NCBI RefSeq assembly: GCF_017254845.1
Contig: NZ_JAFKCU010000002.1
Coordinates: 434,001 to 498,000 of the forward strand
Origin: Algoriphagus pacificus
Lineage (GTDB): Bacteria; Bacteroidota; Bacteroidia; Cytophagales; Cyclobacteriaceae
DNA: 64,000 nucleotides
Direction: 5' to 3'
Numbering within the stretch: position 1 is the stretch's first letter; the number at the start of each line of letters is the position of its first letter. Position numbers and translations under genes: made by a program. Shown in pieces: positions 1 to 8,683 of this stretch. Below the pieces are notes generated by a model. That model made no database searches. It was not told the origin of the DNA and saw nothing but the letters and a program-made list of their open reading frames with translations.

Positions 1-396
1 CTTAAGAGAAAGTGACTTGCTGATCGGATTCATCATGATGAAGGTACTATCTCCAAACACTGGAATCGACAAAATATAACCACTGAAAAGCATGGCCGAA
101 GTGACGCGTTTTTCACCGATCCAAGAGAGTATTTTCTGTGCAATAACTAAGGCTCCACCCGTTTTTTCCAAGAATGTCCCGATCATCACACCTAGTAAGA
201 TCAATAAACCTATACTGCCCAGTACTCCTCCAAAACCATCAGAAATTGATTTGAGAATAAGATCCGTAGACATTCCGGAAAGCAATCCATAAAAAATTGC
301 ACCTACAAAAAGAGCCAAGAATGGATGAATGTCAAATTTGACGATGGCGATCATGATAAAAGCAAGCGCCACCAGGATAATCAGGAGGGTAAGCAT
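1..396 (-). CDS. GntP-type permease, N-terminal part (cut by window start)
   Basis: The minus strand is open from an ATG at 396 to the window edge, giving the first 132 residues of an integral membrane protein that begins MLTLLIILVALAFIMIAIVK. Three to four hydrophobic segments are visible, with the sequence GVMIGTFLEKTGGALVIAQKI followed by a helix and SIPVFGDSTFIMMNPISKSL. This pattern matches the GntP family of gluconate/hydroxy-acid:H+ symporters, in which the FGD-type motif follows an LEKTGGA-type segment. The substrate cannot be told from the fragment. It is divergent from the GH20 gene, with 250 bp between the two starts, so both may share a promoter region. Confidence 0.8.
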   Translation of the reverse strand, partial: MLTLLIILVALAFIMIAIVKFDIHPFLALFVGAIFYGLLSGMSTDLILKSISDGFGGVLGSIGLLILLGVMIGTFLEKTGGALVIAQKILSWIGEKRVTSAMLFSGYILSIPVFGDSTFIMMNPISKSLSLK

Positions 397-609
397 GTGG
401 GAACTAGGTTTATTTTGGGTTGGTAGGTTTGAATTACCTCTGGTTAAACCTAAAAATTAAATAAAATTGCCCAATAAAAAAGGCTGGGAATGAATTAAGT
501 TCTTCAAAGCTTGGATTTAGGCAAGATAAAAGCTTGAGCTAGGTCCGAATCCCTGATTTTCTTTAAGTAATCCAGCTAGCGGCAGAATTTTTTTTATTTT
601 AGGTTCTAT

Positions 610-623
610 CTTTTTAAATGATT
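610..623 (+). promoter_or_regulatory. 14-bp motif repeated upstream of the next gene (copy 1)
   Basis: The string CTTTTTAAATGATT lies 24 bases before the GH20 start and recurs exactly at 2753-2766, 12 bases before the DUF808 start. It could be part of a 5' leader that unmasks the start, or chance in AT-rich DNA. Its function is unknown. Confidence 0.2.
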
Positions 624-646
624 TTCATAGCTGTAAAAGTCTCACC

Positions 647-2683
647 ATGAAATTTGCCTTCCAATCCATTTTAATTTTCGCACTTCTCATTAGTTACGCA
701 TGTTCCCCAGCATTAAAGGAAGAGGCAAACTTCCAACTCCTTCCGGTTCCAGCAGAAGTCTCTTGGATGGGATTCTCTAGATTGAATCCTTCGGAGATCA
801 AAGAAGTTTTGGAAAAAGCGAAACATGAATTTACCTCCGGAAATAAACTGGAAGGCTTTAATGAATCTGATTTGACTTTGGTCTTGGATGAGGGATTTGA
901 ATTAAAAAATGAGGGATATCAGCTAGGTATCAATGCAGATGGAATAAACATCCTATCCAATTCTGAAGCCGGATTATGGTATGGTTTGATGACTTTGGAG
1001 CAGCTAATCCAAGATGCTGAAGATCAAAATGCCTATTTGCCTCTAGTGGAAATCAAAGATGAGCCAGCTTTGGCTTACCGTGCAGTGCATTTAGATGTGA
1101 AGCATCATCTGGCGAAAAAAGAATATTACTACGAACTCATGGATCGCTTCGCTGCAATGAAGATCAATGCGATTATCATTGAAATTGAGGATAAACTAGC
1201 TTATCAACTTCAGCCAAAAGTTGCCGCACCTGACGCTTATTCTATTGAAGAGTGGAAAGCAATTTCGGATTATGCAATGGCTAGGAATATTCGGATGTCA
1301 CCTTTGGTACAAGGGCTTGGACATGCCTCATTTATTTTAAAACATCCAGAATACGTTTCTGTAAGAGATGATCCGGAAAGTGATTGGGCTTTTAATCCCC
1401 TTGATGAGAAAACCTATGAAGTCCAGTTTGACTTGTACACGGATGCTTTAAAGGCTTTTACACATGCCAATTACCTGCACGTGGGAGGAGATGAGGTTCA
1501 TACCACGGGGAGGAATAGTGGGATGTCCCCATTGGAGCTCCAGCTTACCTGGCTAAACAGAGTAAGTAAATATGCTGAAGAAAAAGGATTAACTCCGATT
1601 TTTTGGGATGATATGCCATTGCAAAATGCTGGACTTTATAGATCTATTTACAATCGAAATTTGAGTGAAGCTCAAATTGATAGCATTTGGTCTGTCAATG
1701 AATCCAAGCTCAATGAGTTTGTGGACATGTTCCCAAAGAACTGTATTTACATGCGCTGGAATTACAGCATGCCTGAGTCTCCCGGAAATAAAAGAGCCAT
1801 TCAGTGGTTTACTCAAAATGGATTTAAAGTGATGGGAGCAACAGCTGGACAGACCCGATGGAATTTGATGCCTTTGGAAAACAGCAATACTGCCAATATT
1901 CGAGATTTTGCCTTAAGCTCAATTGATCTGAATGCAGATGGGTTGTTATTGACACTTTGGGATGATGATTCTCCGCTATTTGAATTGTATCAGCGTGGAA
2001 TAGCGACTTTCGCAGAATACACATGGTCAGGTCAAAAAAGAACTGAAGATGAAATTCATACAGCTTTTCGTCAGCGAATGTTCGGGCCTGACTTGGCGTC
2101 AGAAGAATATGCTTTCATAGAAAGTCTGGAGGGACCTGTTGCTTTCTGGAAAAATGCTTTGCTGGATGGAACAGATAGAAATAGACTAAAAAAGCTTAGT
2201 AAAACTCCCGATGAATTTTTAATAACAATGCCCATTTTGGATTCAGCAGGAGCCTGGACAGCAAAATATCAGGAGAGAGTTTCCAAAGCAGAAGAAAATC
2301 TGAAAATCGTTGAAGAGGTTTTAGCAAAGATTGAGGCTTCTAAAAAAGCAGCTTTGAGGAATACCTATAATCTGGAAGCCTATGAGCAGGTTGCCAAAGT
2401 GGTACAGTTTACCAATCAGGCTTTACTTACATTAGCAAAACTTGATCATCCAAGCGGAGAGGAAAGAAACATTGCCAAAGCAGAATTAGCTGGAATGGAA
2501 GCTAAATGGAATGCCATAGAATCTGAATTAGAGAGCGTTTACGGCAAAACCAGAGTGTTGAATAAACCAGACGACTATGTGTTAGATCAAGACCATCACA
2601 TTCACTTAGCTAATCAAGCAAAGAAATTTTCCGATTGGCAATTTCATGTTGAAAATTTGTTTTTAGAAAAGATCAAAGAGTAG
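647..2683 (+). CDS. GH20 family beta-N-acetylhexosaminidase, lipoprotein
   Basis: A 678-residue exported protein. Residues 1-19 form a lipoprotein signal ending at Cys19 (ISYAC), which is a weak lipobox but usual in Bacteroidota. Residues about 30-140 look like the GH20b domain. A TIM barrel follows, with LHVGGDEVH at 277-285; D282 and E283 are the Asp-Glu pair that drives substrate-assisted catalysis in GH20. The family removes terminal GlcNAc or GalNAc from glycans. The last 170 residues are helical and charged, with no recognised catalytic motif. It stands alone on the plus strand next to a GntP-type permease. The GH20 assignment is firm; the linkage cleaved is not known. Confidence 0.85.
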   Translation: MKFAFQSILIFALLISYACSPALKEEANFQLLPVPAEVSWMGFSRLNPSEIKEVLEKAKHEFTSGNKLEGFNESDLTLVLDEGFELKNEGYQLGINADGINILSNSEAGLWYGLMTLEQLIQDAEDQNAYLPLVEIKDEPALAYRAVHLDVKHHLAKKEYYYELMDRFAAMKINAIIIEIEDKLAYQLQPKVAAPDAYSIEEWKAISDYAMARNIRMSPLVQGLGHASFILKHPEYVSVRDDPESDWAFNPLDEKTYEVQFDLYTDALKAFTHANYLHVGGDEVHTTGRNSGMSPLELQLTWLNRVSKYAEEKGLTPIFWDDMPLQNAGLYRSIYNRNLSEAQIDSIWSVNESKLNEFVDMFPKNCIYMRWNYSMPESPGNKRAIQWFTQNGFKVMGATAGQTRWNLMPLENSNTANIRDFALSSIDLNADGLLLTLWDDDSPLFELYQRGIATFAEYTWSGQKRTEDEIHTAFRQRMFGPDLASEEYAFIESLEGPVAFWKNALLDGTDRNRLKKLSKTPDEFLITMPILDSAGAWTAKYQERVSKAEENLKIVEEVLAKIEASKKAALRNTYNLEAYEQVAKVVQFTNQALLTLAKLDHPSGEERNIAKAELAGMEAKWNAIESELESVYGKTRVLNKPDDYVLDQDHHIHLANQAKKFSDWQFHVENLFLEKIKE

Positions 2684-2752
2684 CCTTTGTAGGAACACAT
2701 ACTGGCCTTATCTTCACCAATCAATTTGAACACTAAAGATTGAGTAGTTTTT

Positions 2753-2766
2753 CTTTTTAAATGATT
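2753..2766 (+). promoter_or_regulatory. 14-bp motif (copy 2)
   Basis: This is an exact copy of the CTTTTTAAATGATT string found at 610-623, here just upstream of the DUF808 gene. Role unknown. Confidence 0.2.
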
Positions 2767-2777
2767 ATTTATAAACC

Positions 2778-3653
2778 ATGGCATCAGGAATATTTGCGCT
2801 GCTGGATGATATAGCCACATTAATGGATGATGTGGCAGTAATGAGTAAAGTTGCAGCGAAAAAGACGGCAGGAATTTTAGGTGATGATTTGGCAGTAAAT
2901 GCAGAGAAAGCTTCAGGCTTCGTCTCTGACCGAGAGCTTCCTGTGCTTTGGGCAATCACCAAAGGTTCACTACTCAACAAATTGATTATTTTACCTTTTG
3001 CCTTTCTTCTAAGTGCTTTTGTTCCCATAGCCGTCACCATTATTTTGATCATAGGAGGGGTGTATCTGGCTTTCGAAGGGGCAGAGAAAATCTATGAGTA
3101 TTTAGTGCCGCATAAACATGAAAATAAAGTCGTCTTAATTGAAAATCTCAGTGAAGAGGAGATTTTGAAAAGGGAAAAGGAAAAAATCAGATCTGCTATT
3201 GTAACTGATTTTATTCTTTCAGTTGAGATTATAATTATTGCTTTAGGAACAGTGGTAGAATCTCCGATTACTACTCAGATTTTTGTAGTAAGTATAATAG
3301 CCCTATTGGCTACTGTTGGTGTTTATGGCATCGTAGCTCTGATCGTAAGAATGGATGAGTTTGGTTACAGATTGATTGCGATCAATGAGGAAGACGATAG
3401 TTTTTCAGACAAGGTAGGAAGGATTTTAGTCAATGCTCTTCCCAAAATCATCAAAGGAATGGGAGTCATCGGAACGGTTGCTTTGGTGTTGGTTTCTGGA
3501 GGCATTTTTTCTCATAACATTGAGTTTTTCCATCATTTTCTGGAATCCTGGCCTTCGCTACTCAAAGATATTTTGCTTGGCTTGGTAATCGGTTTTGCAG
3601 CTTTTGGGATATTTGAACTATTCCATAAGCTCTTCAAAAAGAAAGCACATTAA
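2778..3653 (+). CDS. DUF808 (YedI-like) inner-membrane protein
   Basis: A 291-residue membrane protein whose start, MASGIFALLDDIATLMDDVA, is the hallmark of the DUF808/YedI family. After this cytosolic N-terminal helix come hydrophobic segments at roughly 70-100, 140-160, 170-190, 228-250 and 265-285. Length and topology agree with the family. Its function is not established anywhere, so none is proposed. The ATG at 2778 is chosen because it begins the conserved motif. A strong terminator follows directly, so it is probably the last gene of its transcript. Confidence 0.85.
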   Translation: MASGIFALLDDIATLMDDVAVMSKVAAKKTAGILGDDLAVNAEKASGFVSDRELPVLWAITKGSLLNKLIILPFAFLLSAFVPIAVTIILIIGGVYLAFEGAEKIYEYLVPHKHENKVVLIENLSEEEILKREKEKIRSAIVTDFILSVEIIIIALGTVVESPITTQIFVVSIIALLATVGVYGIVALIVRMDEFGYRLIAINEEDDSFSDKVGRILVNALPKIIKGMGVIGTVALVLVSGGIFSHNIEFFHHFLESWPSLLKDILLGLVIGFAAFGIFELFHKLFKKKAH

Positions 3654-3680
3654 AAAAGGCTCCATTTGGAGCCTTTTTTG
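3652..3680. terminator. Convergent bidirectional terminator
   Basis: The stem AAAAAAGGCTCC / GGAGCCTTTTTT with loop ATTT overlaps the DUF808 stop codon. The A-run and T-run flank both sides, so it can stop the plus-strand transcript and the minus-strand thioesterase transcript arriving from the right. Confidence 0.85.
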
Positions 3681-3688
3681 GTTAATTA

Positions 3689-4165
3689 CTATTCGTTGAA
3701 AAAGGGTTTCATCTCGTTATGGATGTTTTCCCTCAAGGTTTTCAGTCGCATGGCGTATTCTTCCAACTTCTTTTCTTGGTCAGTTTGAGGTATCCAAGGC
3801 TTCACTGTCTTTGGATTACCATGTTCATCCACGGCAACAAAAATGATAATGCAATGGGTTTTTTTCTCGAATTGATGCTCAGAAAAATCCCTGGAGTAGA
3901 CCTCAACCATGATGTGAATGCTTGAGTTTCCGGTATAGATTACTGCTGCATCTATTTTGATTACTTCACCGATATTTATGGGTTTGTAAAAACGGATCCC
4001 ACCAACATACACTGTCACACAATAGCTTTCTGCCCAAGTCCTGGCGCAAGTATAAGCTGCCTGATCGATCCATTTCATCACCACGCCTCCATGGACTTTT
4101 CCTCCAAAATTTACATCAGAAGGTTCACTGATAAATTGAAATGAGGTTTTATGTAGATTTTCCAT
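3689..4165 (-). CDS. Acyl-CoA thioesterase, hotdog fold (YciA/ACOT-like)
   Basis: 158 residues. The N-terminal half has the hotdog signature NFGGKVHGGVVMKWIDQAAYTCARTWAE, a helix with the conserved G-G-x-V-M-x-W-I-D pattern of the cytosolic acyl-CoA thioesterase (BACH/YciA) family, followed by strands ending near residue 115. Such enzymes hydrolyse acyl-CoA to free CoA and fatty acid. The C-terminal 35 residues are a charged helix. The ATG at 4165 lies inside the end of the upstream membrane-protein gene (17-bp overlap), which implies translational coupling in a four-gene minus-strand run 3689-6071. Confidence 0.85.
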   Translation of the reverse strand: MENLHKTSFQFISEPSDVNFGGKVHGGVVMKWIDQAAYTCARTWAESYCVTVYVGGIRFYKPINIGEVIKIDAAVIYTGNSSIHIMVEVYSRDFSEHQFEKKTHCIIIFVAVDEHGNPKTVKPWIPQTDQEKKLEEYAMRLKTLRENIHNEMKPFFNE

Positions 4166-4550
4166 TTTTTGTTTGAAGAGGGTGTGTGAATAAAATTAAG
4201 GCAAAAATCACTGCGAATACAGTGTAAATCCCCGCCAGGATCAAGAAGGGAATCTGATCGAAATGTTGAGGGAGAAATTTGAGCAGAGCCAAAGCTCCCA
4301 TGATAAAATGGGTAAAATTCCCCACGGCAATGGGGCGATTATAAATTCCCCCAATCGTACTTCCTCTGACCATCCAATTAATCATCGCAAAGCCAAAATA
4401 TAAGGCGCCAGTAAGTTGTAAAAAAATAGAAGCAGCTTCAGGAAGACCGAAAAATGCCGCAGTTTCTTGAGGTATAAAGGCAAGGTCAATGCCTATCAAT
4501 CCTAAAAACACAGCACTTAGTGTGAAAATTAACTTGGTGTTGAGGTTCAT
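4149..4550 (-). CDS. Small four-helix membrane protein, function unknown
   Basis: 133 residues with about four hydrophobic helices (roughly 6-26, 38-60, 75-92, 100-122) and a short charged tail. I do not recognise a named family. It overlaps the thioesterase gene by 17 bp and starts 3 bp after the stop of the TMEM175-like gene, so it is clearly part of the same transcript. Confidence 0.7.
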   Translation of the reverse strand: MNLNTKLIFTLSAVFLGLIGIDLAFIPQETAAFFGLPEAASIFLQLTGALYFGFAMINWMVRGSTIGGIYNRPIAVGNFTHFIMGALALLKFLPQHFDQIPFLILAGIYTVFAVIFALILFTHPLQTKNGKST

Positions 4551-4553
4551 GAG

Positions 4554-5144
4554 TTAGTTTATAGATTCTTCTTCCTCGAGAGTTCGCTCGATTCTTTTAT
4601 CTGGGATTAGCCACATCAAAGCCACAAGGATATAAAATAAAGCTGAAATCCAGCTATTGATCCAACAGGATGCGATCCCAAGAATGTATAGAATCGGAGA
4701 AAGTTTCCCTTTAAAGTCCGAGCCCACGGCTTTTGCCAAAATCCCCTCTGTCCCATGTTCTTGGATGATGAGATTCTGTAAAATAAAATAGGCAATTGCA
4801 GCCATCAGAAGAATCCCTCCATAAAGCGCCATGGTCATAGGAGCAAAGTTGTTTTCACCCATCCACCCCGTTACAAATGGCACCAAGGAAAGCCAAAACA
4901 AAAGATGAAGATTTGCCCAAAGGATAGGCCCCGAAACACGCTTGACAGTATGCATCATGTGGTGATGATTATTCCAGTAAATTCCGAGATAAATAAAGCT
5001 CAAAATATAACTGAGAACCACAGGGATGAGAGGTTTCAAATCTGCGAGTTCATGCCCATGGGGTACTTTTATTTCCAAAACCATAATGGTAATGACAATC
5101 GCCAAAACCCCATCGCTAAATGCTTCTAATCTTCCTTTTTGCAT
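4554..5144 (-). CDS. TMEM175/DUF1211-family membrane protein (putative K+ channel)
   Basis: 196 residues. The first helix carries RLEAFSDGVLAIVITIMVLEIKVP, the diagnostic motif of the TMEM175/DUF1211 family in which the FSDG helix lines the potassium pore in characterised bacterial and lysosomal members. Five further hydrophobic helices follow, including the HHHMMH stretch between helices 2 and 3. Length fits the single-repeat prokaryotic form, which would work as a tetramer. The family call is solid; K+ conduction is inferred from homologues. Confidence 0.85.
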   Translation of the reverse strand: MQKGRLEAFSDGVLAIVITIMVLEIKVPHGHELADLKPLIPVVLSYILSFIYLGIYWNNHHHMMHTVKRVSGPILWANLHLLFWLSLVPFVTGWMGENNFAPMTMALYGGILLMAAIAYFILQNLIIQEHGTEGILAKAVGSDFKGKLSPILYILGIASCWINSWISALFYILVALMWLIPDKRIERTLEEEESIN

Positions 5145-5147
5145 GAG

Positions 5148-6071
5148 TTAGTGCAGTAAATCCCGAATTTCTTTTTCCAGTAAATCAACCTGAATATATG
5201 CTTCATCCAGAGGCAAGCCTTCTGCCAATCCAGGTCTCAAATGCCCCGTGGACCGAAGCCAAGCATCCCGAAGAATTGCCTGTTTTTTAGAAATCAAATT
5301 GAATATTTTTTCTCCGTTTTCAAATTCTGAAATAGCGGATTGGAAGGTGCCAAATTCTTCAGCTTCAAGACCTAGATATTCCAAAATCGGTCTGGCCATC
5401 AACCAATGTCCCAATTCACCAGGATGTATCCCGTCTTTAGCCAAAAAGAATTCCGAATCCGTTTTTCGTTGGTCCTCCAAATATTTCCGCATCGGCCAAT
5501 GCAAGTCAATGACTTCCCAATCGTCTGTATACCTTTTGCTGATCAACCAATCCGAATAATTGTCCAGCACATTTGCATAGGCTTCTCCTTTAATTGGATC
5601 ATAGATAGGAGGCGCAAGGAAAATACTTTGGGCATTTATGGAAGCAATTTCACTTGCTAGCCATTCGATTCCATCTTTATATTTTTGAAAGCGAGAATCA
5701 TCCAAAGGCAAGTAAATGCCATCATTCATACCATAATTTGCAAAGACAAGATCGGGTAGAATCTGCTCGAATATCCGATCTATTCTCTCATGGAGATCCG
5801 GCCTTGGAAAAGCCCCACCGGCATGTCCTTCCTCGGAAAGTCCGGAAACAGTTTCACTCGGGAGGCCCAGATTGATCCATTCTATGGTTGATTCAGGATG
5901 TTTTAAACGGTAATAGGTTTCGATAAATGCGATATACTGACCCGCATAAGTGATGCTATTCCCCAAAAACAAGATCTGTTGTGTATCTCCAGAAATGGGA
6001 GTTTTTTCTTGGCAGTTCGCTTTGGTAGCAAGCAAAAAACAGAAACAGAAAATGAGTAATCTAAACTTCAT
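5148..6071 (-). CDS. Exported SGNH/GDSL-type hydrolase
   Basis: 307 residues with an N-terminal signal peptide (residues 1-20). SGNH blocks are present in order: the nucleophile block FLGNSIT (Ser39 in place of the GDS serine), the N-containing ANYGMNDG block (III), and the C-terminal DGIHPGELGHW block that supplies the catalytic Asp and His. Family members are esterases or lipases, often deacetylases of carbohydrates in Bacteroidota. With GH20 and sulfatases nearby, removal of ester groups from a glycan is possible, but the substrate is not shown. It starts 8 bp after the stop of the NTF2-like gene. Confidence 0.85.
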   Translation of the reverse strand: MKFRLLIFCFCFLLATKANCQEKTPISGDTQQILFLGNSITYAGQYIAFIETYYRLKHPESTIEWINLGLPSETVSGLSEEGHAGGAFPRPDLHERIDRIFEQILPDLVFANYGMNDGIYLPLDDSRFQKYKDGIEWLASEIASINAQSIFLAPPIYDPIKGEAYANVLDNYSDWLISKRYTDDWEVIDLHWPMRKYLEDQRKTDSEFFLAKDGIHPGELGHWLMARPILEYLGLEAEEFGTFQSAISEFENGEKIFNLISKKQAILRDAWLRSTGHLRPGLAEGLPLDEAYIQVDLLEKEIRDLLH

Positions 6072-6079
6072 TGTTTTTC

Positions 6080-6535
6080 TTATTTGTCTGCGGCAGGAAA
6101 GCTATGCAGATTTTTGATTCTCCACCCATCCTCAGTCTTAACGGCAATCACACTTTCAATCCAATGAATCTCACGAGTGACTTCTCCGTCTTTTAAAAAC
6201 GTCGCATAATTATGATAGATCGTATAGCCCATGTTTTGGTCCACCCGGGTTTCTATAAAATCAATTTTATTGACACGCTCTCCTGAGTTTCGTTTTTTAG
6301 CATTTTCCAAAATTCCTTTGATGATACCCATGTCCCAGATTTCGCCATTTTCCAAGATTTTGATATCAGGAGTGTAAAATCTATCTAGTTGGTCGAGATT
6401 ATAGGAGGAAAACAAAACGTCGAAAGATTCCTGCACCAAATTTTGGATTTGTATTTCATCAGAAAGTGGTTTTTCCTGTGAGAAAGAGGAAATGGTTGTT
6501 CCGAGGAAAAGAAGAAGAAAAATCAGTTTTTTCAT
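6080..6535 (-). CDS. Exported NTF2-like (SnoaL/DUF4440-type) protein
   Basis: 151 residues with a clear signal peptide (MKKLIFLLLFLGTTISSFSQ). The mature part starts with a helix (IQNLVQESFDVLFSSYNLDQLDRFYTPDI) and continues with strands ending GWRIKNLHSF, the typical cone-shaped NTF2-like layout seen in SnoaL/DUF4440 proteins. Secreted examples in Bacteroidota mostly have no known activity. It is directly upstream of the SGNH hydrolase and separated from the M81 gene by a terminator. Confidence 0.7.
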   Translation of the reverse strand: MKKLIFLLLFLGTTISSFSQEKPLSDEIQIQNLVQESFDVLFSSYNLDQLDRFYTPDIKILENGEIWDMGIIKGILENAKKRNSGERVNKIDFIETRVDQNMGYTIYHNYATFLKDGEVTREIHWIESVIAVKTEDGWRIKNLHSFPAADK

Positions 6536-6564
6536 GGGATTAAATCGGGTATCTAAATTGAAGA

Positions 6565-6600
6565 TAAAAAAATGCTGCTCCTTTTGAGAACAGCATTTTA
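6565..6600 (-). terminator. Terminator downstream of the M81 peptidase gene
   Basis: Arms AAAATGCTG (6569-6577) and CAGCATTTT (6591-6599), with an inner CTC/GAG pairing. On the minus strand a run of seven T follows the stem. It separates the M81 gene from the downstream NTF2-like/SGNH pair. Confidence 0.75.
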
Positions 6601-6619
6601 AATTAATTTTCTAAAGCCA

Positions 6620-8179
6620 TTATTTCAGTTGATCTGAAGCAGGAATGAATTGTGTGCTCAAGTCTGGATCAGGCATGTCTTTATCGAGCGGGAACATTGG
6701 TCTTTTGATGCGTTGGTATCCCAATCTTTCCAGATCTTGATCCACTCCGCCTGGAGTCAATGCCATCACCCAATCACCTCTCATATCATAAAGTTCAGGA
6801 ACTAAATACCCGATTTTAACCATCACGATATCGGCTTCCCTCGGATTTAACCCCAATTCAGTGAAGTCGCTTTCATTGTGATAAGGTTTTCTCTTTTTGG
6901 TGACGATTACATGAACCGAACCAATTTTTACCACTACTTCCACCTCTGCAGCTCTGTCTCCTTCTTTGATGAATTCTACTGTTCCTTTTAATGGCACCGG
7001 TGGAGCAAAGCGATCATCTACTGCTGCTCCGGCAGTTCCTTCTACTGTTCCACCCACGCCAACTTCCACCGCTTTTTCCACGAATTCAGGTCCTGGAATC
7101 GATGCATAGATTAAGGTTGGACCATCTTCAGATTTAAATTCAGGCCTTTTCAAAACTTCAGTGATAGTCCACGTTACATCCCCAGCGCCTCCTGCAGTAG
7201 GATTGTCTCCCATGTCAGAAATCATATAAGGCTTTTTGTCACTAGCCAAAGCCATTTTAAGACTTTCATCCAATGTTGCTACTGGAGCTACAAACTCAAA
7301 TTCATTTCTCACATCCCAAAAGCTATTTGCCAGGTATTCTGCAGATTCGGAAACAGCTTTTTCATCATCTCCAGTGACCATCACTACGGCATGATTTCTT
7401 GGTTCGTCAGCCCAAGCATATCCAATCCAGATAGCTGCATCGATCACTCCCTCTTTCTCTATCTGGCTAGGGATTTTCGCATAGAGGCTCTTTCCCGGAT
7501 CAATTCGGGTACTGGTTTTCTCACCCGGAAGCAGGATAGGTACTGGAATCCAGGCTTTGTAAGCAGGTTTGCCTTTACCACTTTCCAATCTGTCAAGCAT
7601 ATTCTCGACAGCTCTTTGTTTGGATTCCAAAGCATCTTCGTGAGGAGCCATTCGGTAACAGGTAATCAAATCTGTGTGTTGGGCCAATCGCTCAGAAACA
7701 TTACCGTGCAAATCCATCGAGGTAGAAATTAGCGTTTCTGTTCCTACCACATCCCGCACTTTGGCTATGAAATCTCCTTCAGGATCATCCAAACCCACCA
7801 CGCTCATGGCGCCATGGATGTCAAAGAATAAGCCATCATAAGGAAGGTTTTCTTTGAGCATTTCCAGAGTCACTCCAACTAAGGAATCATAGGCTTCTCT
7901 TGTTACAATTCCACCCGGAATCGCATGACCTCTTAAAGTTGGAAACCACTCGGCTCTACCTCTGTCTACTGAACCTGAATCCAGAAAAGGATAATAGCTG
8001 AATATTTCTTCTCCCACTCTTGTACGAAATGCCGCAGCATCACTTTGAGCAGGGGAGAAGGTGCTGGATTCTATGGCCAAACCAGCGATAGCGATTCGGG
8101 GAAGTTTTTCTTTCGTTTCTGGACTGGAACAGCCAAATGCAAGTAAAATTGCCAAAAGGCCAAAAATTGAATTTCTCAT
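6620..8179 (-). CDS. M81 (MlrC/microcystinase C-like) metallopeptidase, lipoprotein
   Basis: 519 residues from the ATG at 8179. A longer frame from a TTG at 8287 exists, but the ATG start gives a clean lipoprotein signal, MRNSIFGLLAILLAFGCSS, with Cys17. The MlrC N-terminal domain shows the metal-binding DIHGAM and SMDLHGN motifs and GMGD-like DMGDNPTAGGAGD further on; a C-terminal MlrC domain follows. MlrC cleaves linearised microcystin, but most members probably hydrolyse other peptides or amides. Export to the periplasm with a lipid anchor is notable. It lies upstream of the SGNH pair and behind the sugar cassette, with no direct link shown. Confidence 0.85.
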   Translation of the reverse strand: MRNSIFGLLAILLAFGCSSPETKEKLPRIAIAGLAIESSTFSPAQSDAAAFRTRVGEEIFSYYPFLDSGSVDRGRAEWFPTLRGHAIPGGIVTREAYDSLVGVTLEMLKENLPYDGLFFDIHGAMSVVGLDDPEGDFIAKVRDVVGTETLISTSMDLHGNVSERLAQHTDLITCYRMAPHEDALESKQRAVENMLDRLESGKGKPAYKAWIPVPILLPGEKTSTRIDPGKSLYAKIPSQIEKEGVIDAAIWIGYAWADEPRNHAVVMVTGDDEKAVSESAEYLANSFWDVRNEFEFVAPVATLDESLKMALASDKKPYMISDMGDNPTAGGAGDVTWTITEVLKRPEFKSEDGPTLIYASIPGPEFVEKAVEVGVGGTVEGTAGAAVDDRFAPPVPLKGTVEFIKEGDRAAEVEVVVKIGSVHVIVTKKRKPYHNESDFTELGLNPREADIVMVKIGYLVPELYDMRGDWVMALTPGGVDQDLERLGYQRIKRPMFPLDKDMPDPDLSTQFIPASDQLK

Positions 8180-8330
8180 GAAATTAGTGTTGGGTATTAG
8201 AAATGATGTTGAACAGATCATTTGGGCTGTTACAAGTATGGGGGATTTTTTCTGAAATCTTAAAAATTTCAGTTGGAGTTTTACCAATGGTGTTTTTCAC
8301 TTACCAAAGAAGCAGAATGAAATAGATGGT

Positions 8331-8672
8331 TTATTCTCCTGATTTGAAAATTCTCTTCATCAAGACCCATTTTTCTCCTGGTTTCGCCCAAGGAATTGCT
8401 TGCTGGTATTTCCACATCAGGTTTTCCCATTCCTGAATCTTAGGATTTGCTGCATCCATCTTCGCTTTTTCCTCAAAGGTGAATTCATCCGTTGTTTCCA
8501 GAATCATAAACATCCGATTCCCTGTGCGGAAGATTTCAATATTGGTCACTCCACAATCGATGTCATGCTGGGTTACTTCAGGCCAGGCATTCCCTGAGGC
8601 ATGATACTGTTCGTATTCTTTGATGGATTCCGGGTCGTCTATTAAATCCAACGTGAGGCAAAATCGCTTCAT
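8331..8672 (-). CDS. L-rhamnose/L-fucose mutarotase family protein (DUF718)
   Basis: 113 residues, a ferredoxin-like alpha/beta fold with the family landmarks MKRFCLTLDLIDDPESIKEYEQYH at the start, the central IEIFRTGNRMFMILE strands and the closing WKYQQAIPWAKPGEKW. Members interconvert alpha and beta anomers of 6-deoxy-L-sugars. It is the last gene of a minus-strand cassette 8331-11468 whose other products are an epimerase/isomerase, an alcohol dehydrogenase and an L-galactose-dehydrogenase-like enzyme, which points to an L-fucose- or L-galactose-type substrate rather than rhamnose. That substrate choice is inference. Confidence 0.8.
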   Translation of the reverse strand: MKRFCLTLDLIDDPESIKEYEQYHASGNAWPEVTQHDIDCGVTNIEIFRTGNRMFMILETTDEFTFEEKAKMDAANPKIQEWENLMWKYQQAIPWAKPGEKWVLMKRIFKSGE

Positions 8673-8683
8673 GGTGTCTGGGT

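Noticed and set aside
92-292. 66-codon plus-strand frame near the window start
   Set aside because: It lies opposite the GntP-type permease fragment, whose minus-strand reading has membrane helices and family motifs. The plus frame has no protein-like pattern.
2644-3052. Minus-strand frames spanning the gap between GH20 and DUF808
   Set aside because: They overlap the ends of two convincing plus-strand genes, and their readings have no protein-like composition.
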